The notes under the pieces were generated by a model. It was not told the origin of the DNA. It saw nothing but the letters and a program-made list of their open reading frames with translations, and did no database searches. Source: Helicobacter canadensis MIT 98-5491 (GTDB lineage: Bacteria > Campylobacterota > Campylobacteria > Campylobacterales > Helicobacteraceae). From it: 64,000 nucleotides of DNA. Both the position numbers and the translations under genes were made by a program. Positions 20,564 to 29,617 of the stretch are shown here, piece after piece (position 1 is the stretch's first letter; each line of letters begins with the position of its first letter). Where the stretch lies: positions 1,531,900-1,595,899 of the forward strand of contig NZ_CM000776.2 of NCBI RefSeq assembly GCF_000162575.1, in the 5' to 3' direction.

Positions 20564-21292
20564 CTATAAACTTTTTCCAAGCGCAATCCAAGTGAAATCC
20601 GCGATAAAAGCAATAACTCCAAGAATAATAAAAATTGAAAATATCGCAATTTTAATGTTGCGTCTTTTGATATTGCTTTGTGCTGTTGTTGGCGCTTCAA
20701 GTGGAACCCATTTGATAATCACGCGATACAATCCAATACTTGCGTGCAAAACCATAACCACAAGCAAAACAAGATAAAACTCTGCTAAATTACCTTGAAC
20801 AAATCTTGCTGCTGAATTAATCGCATTAATTTCTGTAGAATTAAATAAAATAGTTACTAAATGCGCACTTCCCAAGAAAAACAAAATAAAGCCTGTGAGA
20901 AATTGAATCCACCAAAGTGTTGTATCGCAATGTTTCATTAAGCTTTTATGTGTTTTAAAAAGCATAAGTTGTTGAAAATTCGCTGGGAATTTTCTCATTG
21001 CCAAAAAGGCGTGTGTTACAAAAAATGCACTAATTATAATCACAACAAAAGTAGTGATTATAGGAATACCTTTTCCAAAAATCAAAGATCCTTCGCTAAA
21101 AGCAACTACCGCATCAAATGCTTCAACCCCAAAAAGAATCGACGATGTAAAACACATATGAAACAAGATAAACACCGCCAAAACTAGACCTGTGATACTT
21201 TGCCATTTATCCCAACGCGCCGGATTCTTTCTTTTTTTTCTTTCTGAAGTTATTTTAAGATAACTTTGAATAACGACTTCATCATTTTGCAT
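20564..21292 (-). CDS. frdC: Fumarate reductase diheme cytochrome b subunit
   Basis: Membrane anchor that binds two hemes b and oxidises menaquinol. The 242 residues have about five membrane spans with histidines placed within them (ILFHMCFTS, FFVTHAFLAM, LGSAHLVTI, MVLHASIGLYR), as expected for the diheme type. It is the first gene of the frd operon, with a strong TAGGAGGA ribosome-binding site at about 21295-21303. Confidence 0.95.
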   Translation of the reverse strand: MQNDEVVIQSYLKITSERKKRKNPARWDKWQSITGLVLAVFILFHMCFTSSILFGVEAFDAVVAFSEGSLIFGKGIPIITTFVVIIISAFFVTHAFLAMRKFPANFQQLMLFKTHKSLMKHCDTTLWWIQFLTGFILFFLGSAHLVTILFNSTEINAINSAARFVQGNLAEFYLVLLVVMVLHASIGLYRVIIKWVPLEAPTTAQSNIKRRNIKIAIFSIFIILGVIAFIADFTWIALGKSL

Positions 21293-21348
21293 AAAATCCT
21301 CCTAAAAGTAGTGAATATGCCAAGTGCCAACAAGCACAACCGCCCCTT

Positions 21349-21356
21349 ATTTTATA
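21349..21356 (-). promoter_or_regulatory. Predicted promoter of frdCAB (TATAAAAT)
   Basis: Minus-strand TATAAAAT lies about 57 bases before the frdC ATG. The leader includes the GC-rich GGGGCGGTTG stretch and a strong Shine-Dalgarno. Confidence 0.45.
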
Positions 21357-21532
21357 AACCTAACTAATTATAAAACAAAAAATGAAAAAATTCCATAAAT
21401 ATTTTACTTTTTATGAATTTGCAAAAATGCTTCAATCACAAATCAAACAAAAAGTATCACTCTTGCTTAAAACTAATAAAAGATTAAGTTTTTATAGAAT
21501 ATAAAGAGATTAAAAATTACTTAGGAGAAAAA

Positions 21533-21778
21533 ATGCTTCCCTTTAGCGATCAAAAATTATTAAAGCCAGTAGAAATTGTGATTGACAAAGTTCGTCCGAT
21601 GCTTATTAATGATGGCGGAAATGTAACTTTGCTTAAAATTGAAAATGGTAAAGTTTATGTGCGTTTAGAAGGTGCTTGTAAAGGCTGTCCAAGCAGCTCA
21701 AAAACACTTAAATTTGGGATTGAGAGTGCGCTAAAAAATGAAATTCATCCCGATATTGAATTAATTAATGTAGGCTAA
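21533..21778 (+). CDS. NifU C-terminal-domain (Nfu-type) iron-sulfur protein
   Basis: An 81-residue single-domain Nfu-type scaffold or carrier for Fe-S clusters. It has IDKVRPMLINDGGNVTLL and the cluster-binding CKGCPSS (Cys-x-x-Cys). ATG is preceded by TTAGGAG. It starts an operon-like run with a hypothetical gene and murE, the same order as HP1492-HP1494 in H. pylori, recalled from general knowledge. Confidence 0.93.
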   Translation: MLPFSDQKLLKPVEIVIDKVRPMLINDGGNVTLLKIENGKVYVRLEGACKGCPSSSKTLKFGIESALKNEIHPDIELINVG

Positions 21779-21779
21779 T

Positions 21780-22403
21780 ATGCGCTTAACCCAACAATGC
21801 TCAAAATATTTAAAAAAAGCTCAAGAATCTTTTAAAAAAGGAAAATATCCAGAATGCCTAGGATTTTGTTCTTTAGCTAGTGGGATTCTCTCTGAAATTC
21901 AAGATAATCCTAGTTTTATTGCCAAAAATAAAGTTTTTTTACAAATGCTGACAATGTTAGCTGATATGGCATTAGACCATAAAGATGAAGCAACAAGTTT
22001 ATTTGATTATTACCAAATTATTAAAGATTCCAAAACTCCCAATGCACAACAAGAAATTATTACAATGATAGAAAATTTTGACAAGAATATTTTTGCACTT
22101 AATCTTGCCATTCAAAGTATTCAAGAATCTGATATTGATAAAAATGACGGAATCTTGTATAAGGATTTTCAAAAAATAGCTGATGATATTGGTTTCAAAG
22201 AAGCTTTTGAAGATTTAATGTTTAGCACGAAAATTATTTTTACACACAAAGGCGATTTTTTATTTTTTATGCAAAATCTCGTTGATTATGGCTTCAAAGA
22301 AGTTGCAATGAATTATTTTGAAAATATTGGCAATATTCTCTTTTTGGATAAAGATTTTCTAAGAATCTACAAACAGATTCTTAAAACAGGAGATTATCAA
22401 TGA
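21780..22403 (+). CDS. Hypothetical protein between nfu-like gene and murE
   Basis: A 207-residue soluble, mostly helical protein starting LTQQCSKYLKKAQESFKKGKYPECLGFCSLASGIL, with a TPR-like feel but no confident repeat. It begins one base after the nfu-like stop and overlaps murE by four bases (ATGA). Conserved synteny in Helicobacter suggests a real gene. Function unknown. Confidence 0.8.
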   Translation: MRLTQQCSKYLKKAQESFKKGKYPECLGFCSLASGILSEIQDNPSFIAKNKVFLQMLTMLADMALDHKDEATSLFDYYQIIKDSKTPNAQQEIITMIENFDKNIFALNLAIQSIQESDIDKNDGILYKDFQKIADDIGFKEAFEDLMFSTKIIFTHKGDFLFFMQNLVDYGFKEVAMNYFENIGNILFLDKDFLRIYKQILKTGDYQ

Positions 22404-23704
22404 AAATTGTGTTAGAGGATTCTAAAGATTTTAAATTTTTAAGCGATGATTCAAGAGAAGTCTCTAAAGATTGTGCCTTTTTTGTTACACAAAGCTCCAA
22501 AAAATATCTCAAAGAAGCTCAAGAAAAAGGCTGTAAGTTTTTTGTTACCCCTAAAGAATTATCAAGCTATTTAAAATTAAATTTGCAATGCATTGGCATC
22601 ACAGGAACAAACGGAAAAACTACCACCGCTGCAATGATTTATTCTATCCTTTTAGATATGGGCTATAAAGTTGGTTTGCTTGGAACGCGAGGATTTTTTA
22701 TTAATGGAATCCAAAAACGCCCAAAAGGGCTTACAACTCCCTCCACACTAGAAATTTACACTGCTATCAATGAAGCCAAACAAGAGGGTTGTGAATTTTT
22801 TGTTATGGAAGTAAGCTCCCACGCTATTACCCAAAACCGAATCGAGGGCTTAGAGTTTGCACTAAAAATCCTAACTAATATCACAAGCGATCATTTAGAT
22901 TATCACAAAACCCTAGAAAATTATATCGCAACTAAAAACTCCTTTTTTAGCAACCCAAATGACAAAAAACTTATCAACAAAGATGAAAAAAACGCCCAAT
23001 ATCCACTACAAAATACCCTGACTTATGGAATCGAATCAACCTCCACTTTTAGCATCAAAGCCTATAGCCTAAAAGGTGGAATCACCGCACAAATAACCTA
23101 TGGTAGCCAAGTAGCCACTTTGGATTCGCCACTCCTTGGCAAGCACAATCTCTATAATGCACTTGCCGCCATTGGCGCAGTGCAAATGCTAACCCAAAAA
23201 CCCCTGCAAGAAATTGCCAATCAATTAGAAAATTTTGGGGGAGTTATGGGGCGTATGCAAATTATCAACCAAAAGCCTCTTATTGTCGTTGATTTTGCAC
23301 ACACCGAAGATGGAATGGAGCAAATTTTTCAATCTTTTCTACATCAAAAAATCGCAGTACTTTTTGGAGCAGGTGGCGATAGGGACAAAACAAAACGCCC
23401 AAAAATGGGATTTTGTGCAAGTAAATACGCACAAAAAATTTATATCACAAGCGATAATCCACGCAATGAAGATCCAAAAACCATTATGCAAGAGATTCTA
23501 AGTGGAATCCCACAAAGCAAACGCTCAAGAGTTATTTTAGAAGAAAATCGTGCTTTGGCTATCCAAAAAGCCATTGCCGAACTCAAAGAAGATGAAGTGC
23601 TGCTTGTGCTTGGAAAAGGCGATGAAACTTATCAAATTATTGGTGATCGCACCTTACACTTTGATGATTCAGAAGAGATAAAAAAAGCGCTCAAAGCCAA
23701 ATAA
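22400..23704 (+). CDS. murE: UDP-MurNAc-tripeptide synthetase
   Basis: Adds the third amino acid to the peptidoglycan precursor in the cytoplasm. The 434 residues include the Mur ligase ATP loop GITGTNGKTTT (67-77), ATKNSFF, and the DNPR motif in YITSDNPRNEDP near residue 350, which in characterised MurE enzymes marks meso-diaminopimelate specificity. It overlaps the previous gene by four bases and converges on the Crp/Fnr gene with two bases between the stops. Confidence 0.96.
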   Translation: MKIVLEDSKDFKFLSDDSREVSKDCAFFVTQSSKKYLKEAQEKGCKFFVTPKELSSYLKLNLQCIGITGTNGKTTTAAMIYSILLDMGYKVGLLGTRGFFINGIQKRPKGLTTPSTLEIYTAINEAKQEGCEFFVMEVSSHAITQNRIEGLEFALKILTNITSDHLDYHKTLENYIATKNSFFSNPNDKKLINKDEKNAQYPLQNTLTYGIESTSTFSIKAYSLKGGITAQITYGSQVATLDSPLLGKHNLYNALAAIGAVQMLTQKPLQEIANQLENFGGVMGRMQIINQKPLIVVDFAHTEDGMEQIFQSFLHQKIAVLFGAGGDRDKTKRPKMGFCASKYAQKIYITSDNPRNEDPKTIMQEILSGIPQSKRSRVILEENRALAIQKAIAELKEDEVLLVLGKGDETYQIIGDRTLHFDDSEEIKKALKAK

Positions 23705-23706
23705 GA

Positions 23707-24345
23707 CTAATCCAAAAACTCTATAATTCCGCGTTTTAAGATAATTTTATTTTGCTTTTCTAAATCTTTTAAAACTCTTGAAACAGCCTCTCTAGCACTT
23801 CCTAGTGCATTGGCAATTTCTCCGTGCGTGATATAAAGTCTCTTTTTATTATCCCCATTAGCTTTAAGTGCATCAAGCAAAAAGTTAAAGACTCTTTGAT
23901 TTAAAGATTCAAAAGCCAAAGAACTAAGCGAATCAACTACCTTGCTTAATCTCTGCGACACCAAATCCAAGTGAAATTGCTTTGCCTTAGGGTATTTTAA
24001 GCTCAATTGATCAAATACTTTACTAGGCAGAATCCACACGCTAGAAGTCTCTACAAATTCTAAATTCACTTCAAAAGTGATATTTTTAAAAATACAAGAA
24101 GCCGAAAGAATGCAATAATCGCCCTTATGGAGTGTAAAAAGATTAATTTCTTTTGCATAAGAAGAAATAATATAAGCCCTAAGTGCGCCATATTCAATCA
24201 AAACTAACCCGCGACACTCATCTTCTCCACTAGCGATTCTCTGTCCTTTTGCGAAACTCTTAGAATAAACTCTCTTGCAATAAATCTCCCTATCTTCTTT
24301 GGAGACTTCCCATTTTTCCATTAATTCCAATATTGTTTGTTGCAA
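23707..24345 (-). CDS. Crp/Fnr-family transcription regulator
   Basis: A 212-residue regulator with an N-terminal cyclic-nucleotide-binding fold (about 15-120) and a C-terminal winged helix (THGEIANALGSAREAVSRVLKDLE, about 165-188). There is no N-terminal Cys cluster, so it is not an oxygen-sensing Fnr. The start is TTG at 24345, with AAAGGGAAAA just upstream; ATG at 24321 has no ribosome-binding site. It sits next to CRISPR array 1 but nothing links it functionally to that array. Confidence 0.88.
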   Translation of the reverse strand: MQQTILELMEKWEVSKEDREIYCKRVYSKSFAKGQRIASGEDECRGLVLIEYGALRAYIISSYAKEINLFTLHKGDYCILSASCIFKNITFEVNLEFVETSSVWILPSKVFDQLSLKYPKAKQFHLDLVSQRLSKVVDSLSSLAFESLNQRVFNFLLDALKANGDNKKRLYITHGEIANALGSAREAVSRVLKDLEKQNKIILKRGIIEFLD

Positions 24346-24581
24346 ATTTTCCCTTTAGAGACTTTGAAATTCTATATTTTGTCAAAATTCGCCTTACAAT
24401 TCACTAAACAGTTAAACAAAGACAAACTAATCAATTTCACATTCACAAACCAACCAAGCAAAAAGGACTTAGGCTATTAGTTTTATATGGATTTTAAATG
24501 AGTCTTTATCTAAAAAGCATCAAAAGATATAAAACTGCTATAAAGAATCTTTGAAGTTTCACTTGATAGAAGCAGAATCTT

Positions 24582-24881
24582 AAAAAATACAAATCTTAAA
24601 TTTCTTTATGGTAAAATATTACAGAGCTTAGAGTAGAAAAAGTCTATGTTTTAGTCCCTTCTTAAATTTCTTTATGGTAAAATAAAAACTGCTTTTAGAA
24701 TGGCATTGCAAGGGTTTTAGTCCCTTCTTAAATTTCTTTATGGTAAAATTTTAAATCCGATAGCAATGCATTAATTTACGTTTTAGTCCCTTCTTAAATT
24801 TCTTTATGGTAAAATTTTAAATCCGATAGCAATGCATTAATTTACGTTTTAGTCCCTTCTTAAATTTCTTTATGGTAAAAT
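24582..24881 (+). CRISPR. CRISPR array 1 (five repeats, four spacers)
   Basis: Direct repeats of 36 bases with 30-base spacers. Complete repeats lie at 24648-24683, 24714-24749, 24780-24815 and 24846-24881. The first unit (24582-24617) is degenerate in its 5' third. Repeats begin GTTTTAGTCCC and end ATGGTAAAAT, very like the Campylobacter jejuni type II-C repeat. Spacers at 24750-24779 and 24816-24845 are identical. Each repeat ends in TGGTAAAAT, an extended -10, so each spacer probably has its own crRNA promoter, as shown for Neisseria II-C arrays. The degenerate end marks the old end; the leader side is toward the tracrRNA. Confidence 0.97.
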
Positions 24882-25034
24882 TTATACCTAAAAAACCAAG
24901 AAATTTAGGGATTTAAGTAGAAAAATTAGTGAAAAATATGCTAAAATTTTTCTAAAGAAATTTAAAAAGGGACTAAAATAAGTGGTTTTCGGTAAGCCAC
25001 GCAGGATTAAAATTCCTTTTAAAACCGAATCTTT
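24846..25034 (+). repeat. 189-bp repeat-leader-tracrRNA unit, copy 1
   Basis: Spans the last CRISPR repeat, the ~60-base leader and the tracrRNA gene. It is identical to the complement of 29537-29725, and differs by one base in the CRISPR repeat from 33147-33335. Confidence 0.95.
24939..24947 (+). promoter_or_regulatory. Promoter of tracrRNA copy 1 (TGCTAAAAT)
   Basis: Extended -10 placed seven bases before the predicted tracrRNA start. Same form as the promoter inside each repeat. Confidence 0.7.
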
Positions 25035-25036
25035 TA
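24954..25036 (+). ncRNA. tracrRNA, copy 1
   Basis: The anti-repeat (AAAGAAATTTAAAAAGGGAC, then TAAAAT) is complementary to the CRISPR repeat. A GTGG..CCAC hairpin with loop TTCGGT follows. The 3' segment ACCGAA can pair with that loop, matching the pseudoknot/triple-helix layout known for the C. jejuni Cas9 tracrRNA. It lies just after array 1, on the same strand, and upstream of cas9. Ends are estimated to within a few bases. Confidence 0.9.
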
Positions 25037-25178
25037 AGCTTATTTTATTAGCAATAGCCATTAAATCAAAAATATTTTAATAGCTTTTGCATTCAAAGAA
25101 TAAAATTAATCACTCTACAAACTACACAAAAATATCAAATGTGCAAAATCAACAAAGTTTTTATTACTTTTAAACAAA

Positions 25179-25184
25179 TATAAT
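25179..25184 (+). promoter_or_regulatory. Candidate cas9 promoter (TATAAT)
   Basis: TATAAT about 77 bases before the cas9 ATG. A second candidate, the extended -10 TGTTAATAT, lies at 25213-25221. Which one is used cannot be decided by eye. Confidence 0.4.
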
Positions 25185-25260
25185 CCTAATTGCTTTTTTC
25201 TTTTAAATTTTATGTTAATATCTAAAAAGACAGAAATTGCAAAACAAAAAAGGATTAATA

Positions 25261-28200
25261 ATGAAAGTTTTGGGGTTTGATATTGGTATTAATTCCATTG
25301 GTTGGGCATTTGTAGAAAACAATGAACTAAAAGATTGCGGTGTTAGGCTATTCACTAAGGCAGAAAATCCAAAAACCAAAGAATCTCTAGCACTTCCACG
25401 CAGAAATGCAAGAAGCAGTCGTGTGCGATTAAGGAGGAGAAGAAGTCGGCTTCTTTCTTTAAAGCATATTATTTCTAAAGAATTTGGATTGCACTATGAA
25501 GATTACATAGCCTTAGATGGGAATTTACCCAAGGCTTATACAGGAAAGATAGAAAGCATTTATAAACTAAGATATGAAGCCCTAAGCCAAGCAATTAGCA
25601 AAGAAGATTTAGCAAGAGTTATTTTACACATCGCCAAACATCGTGGTTATATGAATAAAAATCAAAAGACATCACAAGATAGTGAAAAAGGTGCTATTTT
25701 AAGTGCCATAAAAGAAAATTCAAACAAGATTAAACACTACCAAACGGCTGGGGAATATTTCTACAAAGAACTTTTTGAAAACCTAAGAGATGGAACTAAG
25801 GAATTCAAAAATATCCGCAACAAAGCAATGAAAAACGAAAAAACAGGCAATATGGAATCAACTTATTACAATACCATTTTAGCAAGTGATTTAGAAAAAG
25901 AATTGAAGCTGATTTTAGAGAAGCAACAAGCTTATCATAACTATAGCGATACATTTATCAAAGAAGTCTTGGAGATAGCTTTTTATCAAAGACCGCTAAA
26001 GGATTTTTCACACTTGGTAGGATCTTGCACTTTTTATGAAAACGAAAAAAGGGCTTGTAAGAATTCATATAGTGCTTGGGAGTTTATTGCCTTAGGAAAA
26101 ATCATCAACACTTTAGAAAGCATCAAAAAAGACACAGGAGAAATATTTTCCAATGAAATTATTACACAGATTCTAAAGGAAGTTCTAGACAAAGGAAGTC
26201 TAAGCTACACAAAACTTAGAAAAATGATCAATTTAGATGAAAAAGTGAAATTCAAAGGGCTTAAATATGACAAAGAAGGCGTAGAAAAAACTAATCTAAT
26301 AGAATTTAAAAAACTAAAAGAATTTAAAAAAGCATTAGGAGAGCACAACTTAGAGAGAAAAACTCTCGATGAAATTGCAACACACATAACACTCACAAAA
26401 GATGAGAATCAACTCAAAAAACAACTAGAACAATACGCACTATCACAAAACCAAATTGACGCTCTTGCAGAACTTGATTTTAACGATCATATTAATCTTA
26501 GCTTTAAAGCACTCTATGAAATCCTGCCTTTAATGGAAAAGGGAAAAAGATATGATGAAGCTTGTAATGAATTAGGCTTAAAGGCTAAAACTAGCAATCA
26601 AAAAAGTGAATTTTTACCAGCCTTTTGTGATTCTATTTTTGCTCAAGAACTCACAAATCCTATTGTCAATCGTGCAATTAGTGAATACAGAAAAGTTTTA
26701 AATAGGCTTTTAAAAAAATATGGGAAAATGCATAAAATCCACATTGAGTTAGCAAGAGATGCGGGTTTAAGCAAAGAAGCAAGAAATAAGATAGAAAAAG
26801 AACAAAAAGAAAACAAAGACATCAATGACAAAGCAGAAAAAACCTGCAAAGAATTTGGCTTAAAACCCAATGCAAAAAATATCCTAAAAATCAAACTTTG
26901 GAGAGAACAAGGTGAAATTTGTGCCTATAGTGGCAAAAAAATTACCATTGATGATTTAAAAGAAGATAAGGCATTAGAAGTCGATCATATTTATCCTTAT
27001 TCAAGAAGCTATGATGATTCTTATAACAACAAAGTCTTAGTTTTTATAAAAGAGAATCAACTCAAATTAAATCAAACCCCTTATGAAGCTTTTGGATCTA
27101 ATCAAGAAAAATGGAGCAAGATTCAAGTCTTAGCTCAAAAACTTCCCTACAAAAAGAAAAACAGAATCTTAGATGAAAATTTTAAAAACAAAGATCAAAT
27201 TGAATTTATCAGCAGAAATTTAAATGATACAAGATACGCCACTTCCCTTATTGCTAAATACACAAAAGAGTATTTAGAGTTTTTACCCCTAAGTGATGAT
27301 GAAGATATAAGCTTAAAAAGTGGAGAAAAAGGAAGCAAAACACATGTGCAAACTATGAATGGAATGCTTACTTCTGTGCTAAGACACGCTTGGGGATTTT
27401 CACAAAAAGATAGAAACAACCACCTTCATCACGCCTTAGATGCCATCATTATTGCTTATAGCACAAACTCCATTATCAAAGCATTTTCAGACTTTAAGAA
27501 AAATCAAGAAATCCTAAAAGCAAAATTGTATGCCAAAAAGCTTACAAGCGAAGAATACAAAAATCAATCCAAATTTACTGGATTTGAAAAATATCGCTCC
27601 AAGATACTAGAAAAGCTTGATTCAATCTTTGTCTCCAAACCGCCTAATAAAAACACAAAAGGTGCATTGCATGAACAAACTTTTTATAGTTATCAGGATA
27701 TTTTAGAGGAATACAAAACACAAGAAGGACTAAAAAGAGCCTTAGAATGTGGCAAAGTAAGAAAAATAGGGACAAAATATGTCGTTAATGACAGAATGGT
27801 AAGGCTAGATATTTTCAAAAAGGATAATAAATTCTATGGAATACCTATCTACACAATGGACTTTGCTTTAGGAGTGTTACCCAATAAGGTAGTTACCATT
27901 GGAACAGACAAAGACAAAATCAAAAAAGAATGGAAAACCATAGATGAAACCTATGAATTTTGCTTTTCTTTATACAAAGGAGATTTGGTATTGATTCAAA
28001 AAAAGGAAATGCAAGAGTCAGAATTTGCTTATTATAATGGTTTTGATATTTCAAGTGCAAGTATCTCCCTAGAAAAACACGACAATAAATTTGAAAATTT
28101 AACAGAAAATCAAAAACTCCTATTCCCAAAAGCCAAAGAAGGGGATGTCGAAGTAAGAGGTATAGGAATACAAGGCTTAAAAGTCTTTAAAAAATATATG

Positions 28201-28284
28201 GTAACACCGCTAGGAGAGATTCAAGAAACAAGAACTGAAGCAAGACAAAATATCCAACCAAGAAAAAAACATGGCTTACGATGA
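25261..28284 (+). CDS. cas9: Cas9 endonuclease, type II-C
   Basis: RNA-guided DNA endonuclease. The 1007 residues closely follow the compact C. jejuni type (984 aa). RuvC-I has Asp7 in FDIGINSIGWA, and an Arg-rich bridge helix follows (about 52-75). RuvC-II has Glu496 in HIELARD, the HNH has Asp575-His576 in LEVDHIYPYSRS with the later Asn in SYNNK, and RuvC-III has His724 and Asp727 in HLHHALDA. All nuclease residues are intact, so it should be active. ATG at 25261 is chosen because AAAAAAGGA precedes it; an in-frame TTG at 25237 would put that site inside the gene. It overlaps cas1 by 14 bases. Confidence 0.98.
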   Translation: MKVLGFDIGINSIGWAFVENNELKDCGVRLFTKAENPKTKESLALPRRNARSSRVRLRRRRSRLLSLKHIISKEFGLHYEDYIALDGNLPKAYTGKIESIYKLRYEALSQAISKEDLARVILHIAKHRGYMNKNQKTSQDSEKGAILSAIKENSNKIKHYQTAGEYFYKELFENLRDGTKEFKNIRNKAMKNEKTGNMESTYYNTILASDLEKELKLILEKQQAYHNYSDTFIKEVLEIAFYQRPLKDFSHLVGSCTFYENEKRACKNSYSAWEFIALGKIINTLESIKKDTGEIFSNEIITQILKEVLDKGSLSYTKLRKMINLDEKVKFKGLKYDKEGVEKTNLIEFKKLKEFKKALGEHNLERKTLDEIATHITLTKDENQLKKQLEQYALSQNQIDALAELDFNDHINLSFKALYEILPLMEKGKRYDEACNELGLKAKTSNQKSEFLPAFCDSIFAQELTNPIVNRAISEYRKVLNRLLKKYGKMHKIHIELARDAGLSKEARNKIEKEQKENKDINDKAEKTCKEFGLKPNAKNILKIKLWREQGEICAYSGKKITIDDLKEDKALEVDHIYPYSRSYDDSYNNKVLVFIKENQLKLNQTPYEAFGSNQEKWSKIQVLAQKLPYKKKNRILDENFKNKDQIEFISRNLNDTRYATSLIAKYTKEYLEFLPLSDDEDISLKSGEKGSKTHVQTMNGMLTSVLRHAWGFSQKDRNNHLHHALDAIIIAYSTNSIIKAFSDFKKNQEILKAKLYAKKLTSEEYKNQSKFTGFEKYRSKILEKLDSIFVSKPPNKNTKGALHEQTFYSYQDILEEYKTQEGLKRALECGKVRKIGTKYVVNDRMVRLDIFKKDNKFYGIPIYTMDFALGVLPNKVVTIGTDKDKIKKEWKTIDETYEFCFSLYKGDLVLIQKKEMQESEFAYYNGFDISSASISLEKHDNKFENLTENQKLLFPKAKEGDVEVRGIGIQGLKVFKKYMVTPLGEIQETRTEARQNIQPRKKHGLR

Positions 28285-29161
28285 GGCTTTTAAGAGCATT
28301 TTGGTTTCAAGCAAGGTTAAATTGAGCCTTGAACTTGAACATCTTGTGATTCAACAAGATAAAAATATAGCCAAAATTTTTCTTAAAGATATTAATTTCA
28401 TTATATTAGAATCACTCCAAGCAACCCTTACTTCAAAACTACTTAGCACTTTAGCAAAACATAAAATTATCCTTTTAACTTGTGATGAATTTCATCATAT
28501 AAATGGGATATTTTCTCCATTTTTAGGACATTTTATGAGTGCAAAAATCGCCAAGATGCAAATACAAGTCAGTTTGCAGAGAAAAGCGATTTTATGGCAA
28601 AAAATTATCAAAAATAAAATCTCCAATCAAGCCCATATCCTAAGACAAGCTCATCACACAACAGAATCTAATGATCTTTTTAAACTAGCAAAAGATGTTA
28701 CTCTAAATGATGCTAAGAATACAGAAGCAAAAGCTGCAATTTTATATTTTAAAACTTTATTTGGAAAAGACTTTACAAGAGAAAAGATATGTTTTATTAA
28801 TTTTGCACTTAATTATGGTTACGCCATTGTAAGGGCTAATATTATTAGAGCAGTTTGTATAAGTGGGCTTCTACCTTGGTATGGAATAAAACACGATAAT
28901 ATCTATAATGATTTTAATCTTTGTGATGATTTAATTGAAGTTTTTAGACCATTGGTAGATTTTTATGTATTGCATTTAAAAGCCCCAAAAGATTGTGAAT
29001 TTTTAGACAAAGAAAATAAGCAAAAACTAATCAACATATTGCAAAAAGAAGTAATATTAGAAAATAAAACCTACCCATTAAATAGAGCTATAAATTTCTA
29101 TGTTCAAAATTTTAAAAATGCTTTATTAGAAAATGAAAATCTCATAAAGGTTAAATTCTAA
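28271..29161 (+). CDS. cas1: Cas1 integrase, type II
   Basis: Integrates new spacers together with Cas2. The 296 residues hold the expected catalytic Glu in NTEAKAAILYF (near residue 152), a His in GIKHDNIYNDFNL and an Asp in CDDLIEVFRPLVD. It overlaps cas9 by 14 bases and cas2 by one base, so the three genes form one translationally coupled operon. Confidence 0.96.
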   Translation: MAYDEAFKSILVSSKVKLSLELEHLVIQQDKNIAKIFLKDINFIILESLQATLTSKLLSTLAKHKIILLTCDEFHHINGIFSPFLGHFMSAKIAKMQIQVSLQRKAILWQKIIKNKISNQAHILRQAHHTTESNDLFKLAKDVTLNDAKNTEAKAAILYFKTLFGKDFTREKICFINFALNYGYAIVRANIIRAVCISGLLPWYGIKHDNIYNDFNLCDDLIEVFRPLVDFYVLHLKAPKDCEFLDKENKQKLINILQKEVILENKTYPLNRAINFYVQNFKNALLENENLIKVKF

Positions 29162-29538
29162 TGGTGAAGGATAAATTTATGCGGATATTACTAATGTTTG
29201 ATATGCCAACAAAAAGCAAAAAAGATCAAAAAAATGCTACAAAATTTAGAAACGCATTAATAAAGCTTGGTTTTTTTATGATGCAATTTAGCGTTTATGT
29301 AAGAATCTGCAAAGGGCTAATGTCTGCCAAAAGCACCATAAAATCTATAGAAAAGATTTTACCACCTTGTGGAAATATAAGGGTTTTAATAATAACAGAG
29401 AAGCAATTTGATAATATGCAAATACTTTTGGGAGAAGCATCCTTTAATGAACAGATAAATAATAGCAAGAATTTAACACTTTTTGAATGGAGTGAAAATA
29501 CACAAGATTATAAATATTCCAAAGAAAGCATAAAATAA
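29161..29538 (+). CDS. cas2: Cas2, type II
   Basis: Structural partner of Cas1 in spacer acquisition. The start is ATG at 29161, overlapping the cas1 stop; an internal ATG before RILLMFDMPT (29179) would give the commoner length near 119. Family features RILLMFDMPTKSK and MMQFSVYVRIC are visible. Its stop codon lies inside the 3' end of the antisense tracrRNA copy 2, so cas2 and that tracrRNA converge. Confidence 0.94.
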   Translation: MVKDKFMRILLMFDMPTKSKKDQKNATKFRNALIKLGFFMMQFSVYVRICKGLMSAKSTIKSIEKILPPCGNIRVLIITEKQFDNMQILLGEASFNEQINNSKNLTLFEWSENTQDYKYSKESIK

Positions 29539-29617
29539 AGATTCGGTTTTAAAAGGAATTTTAATCCTGCGTGGCTTACCGAAAACCACTTATTTTAGTC
29601 CCTTTTTAAATTTCTTT
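29535..29617 (-). ncRNA. tracrRNA, copy 2 (antisense to the cas2 end)
   Basis: Identical to copy 1 through its functional parts, on the opposite strand. Its promoter TGCTAAAAT is at 29624-29632. Its 3' end runs over the cas2 stop codon at 29536-29538. It pairs with array 2, which is also on the minus strand. Confidence 0.88.

Noticed and set aside
24346-24581. Regulation of the CRISPR locus by the neighbouring Crp/Fnr gene
   Set aside because: Adjacency only; no symmetrical binding site was identified near array 1 or cas9.
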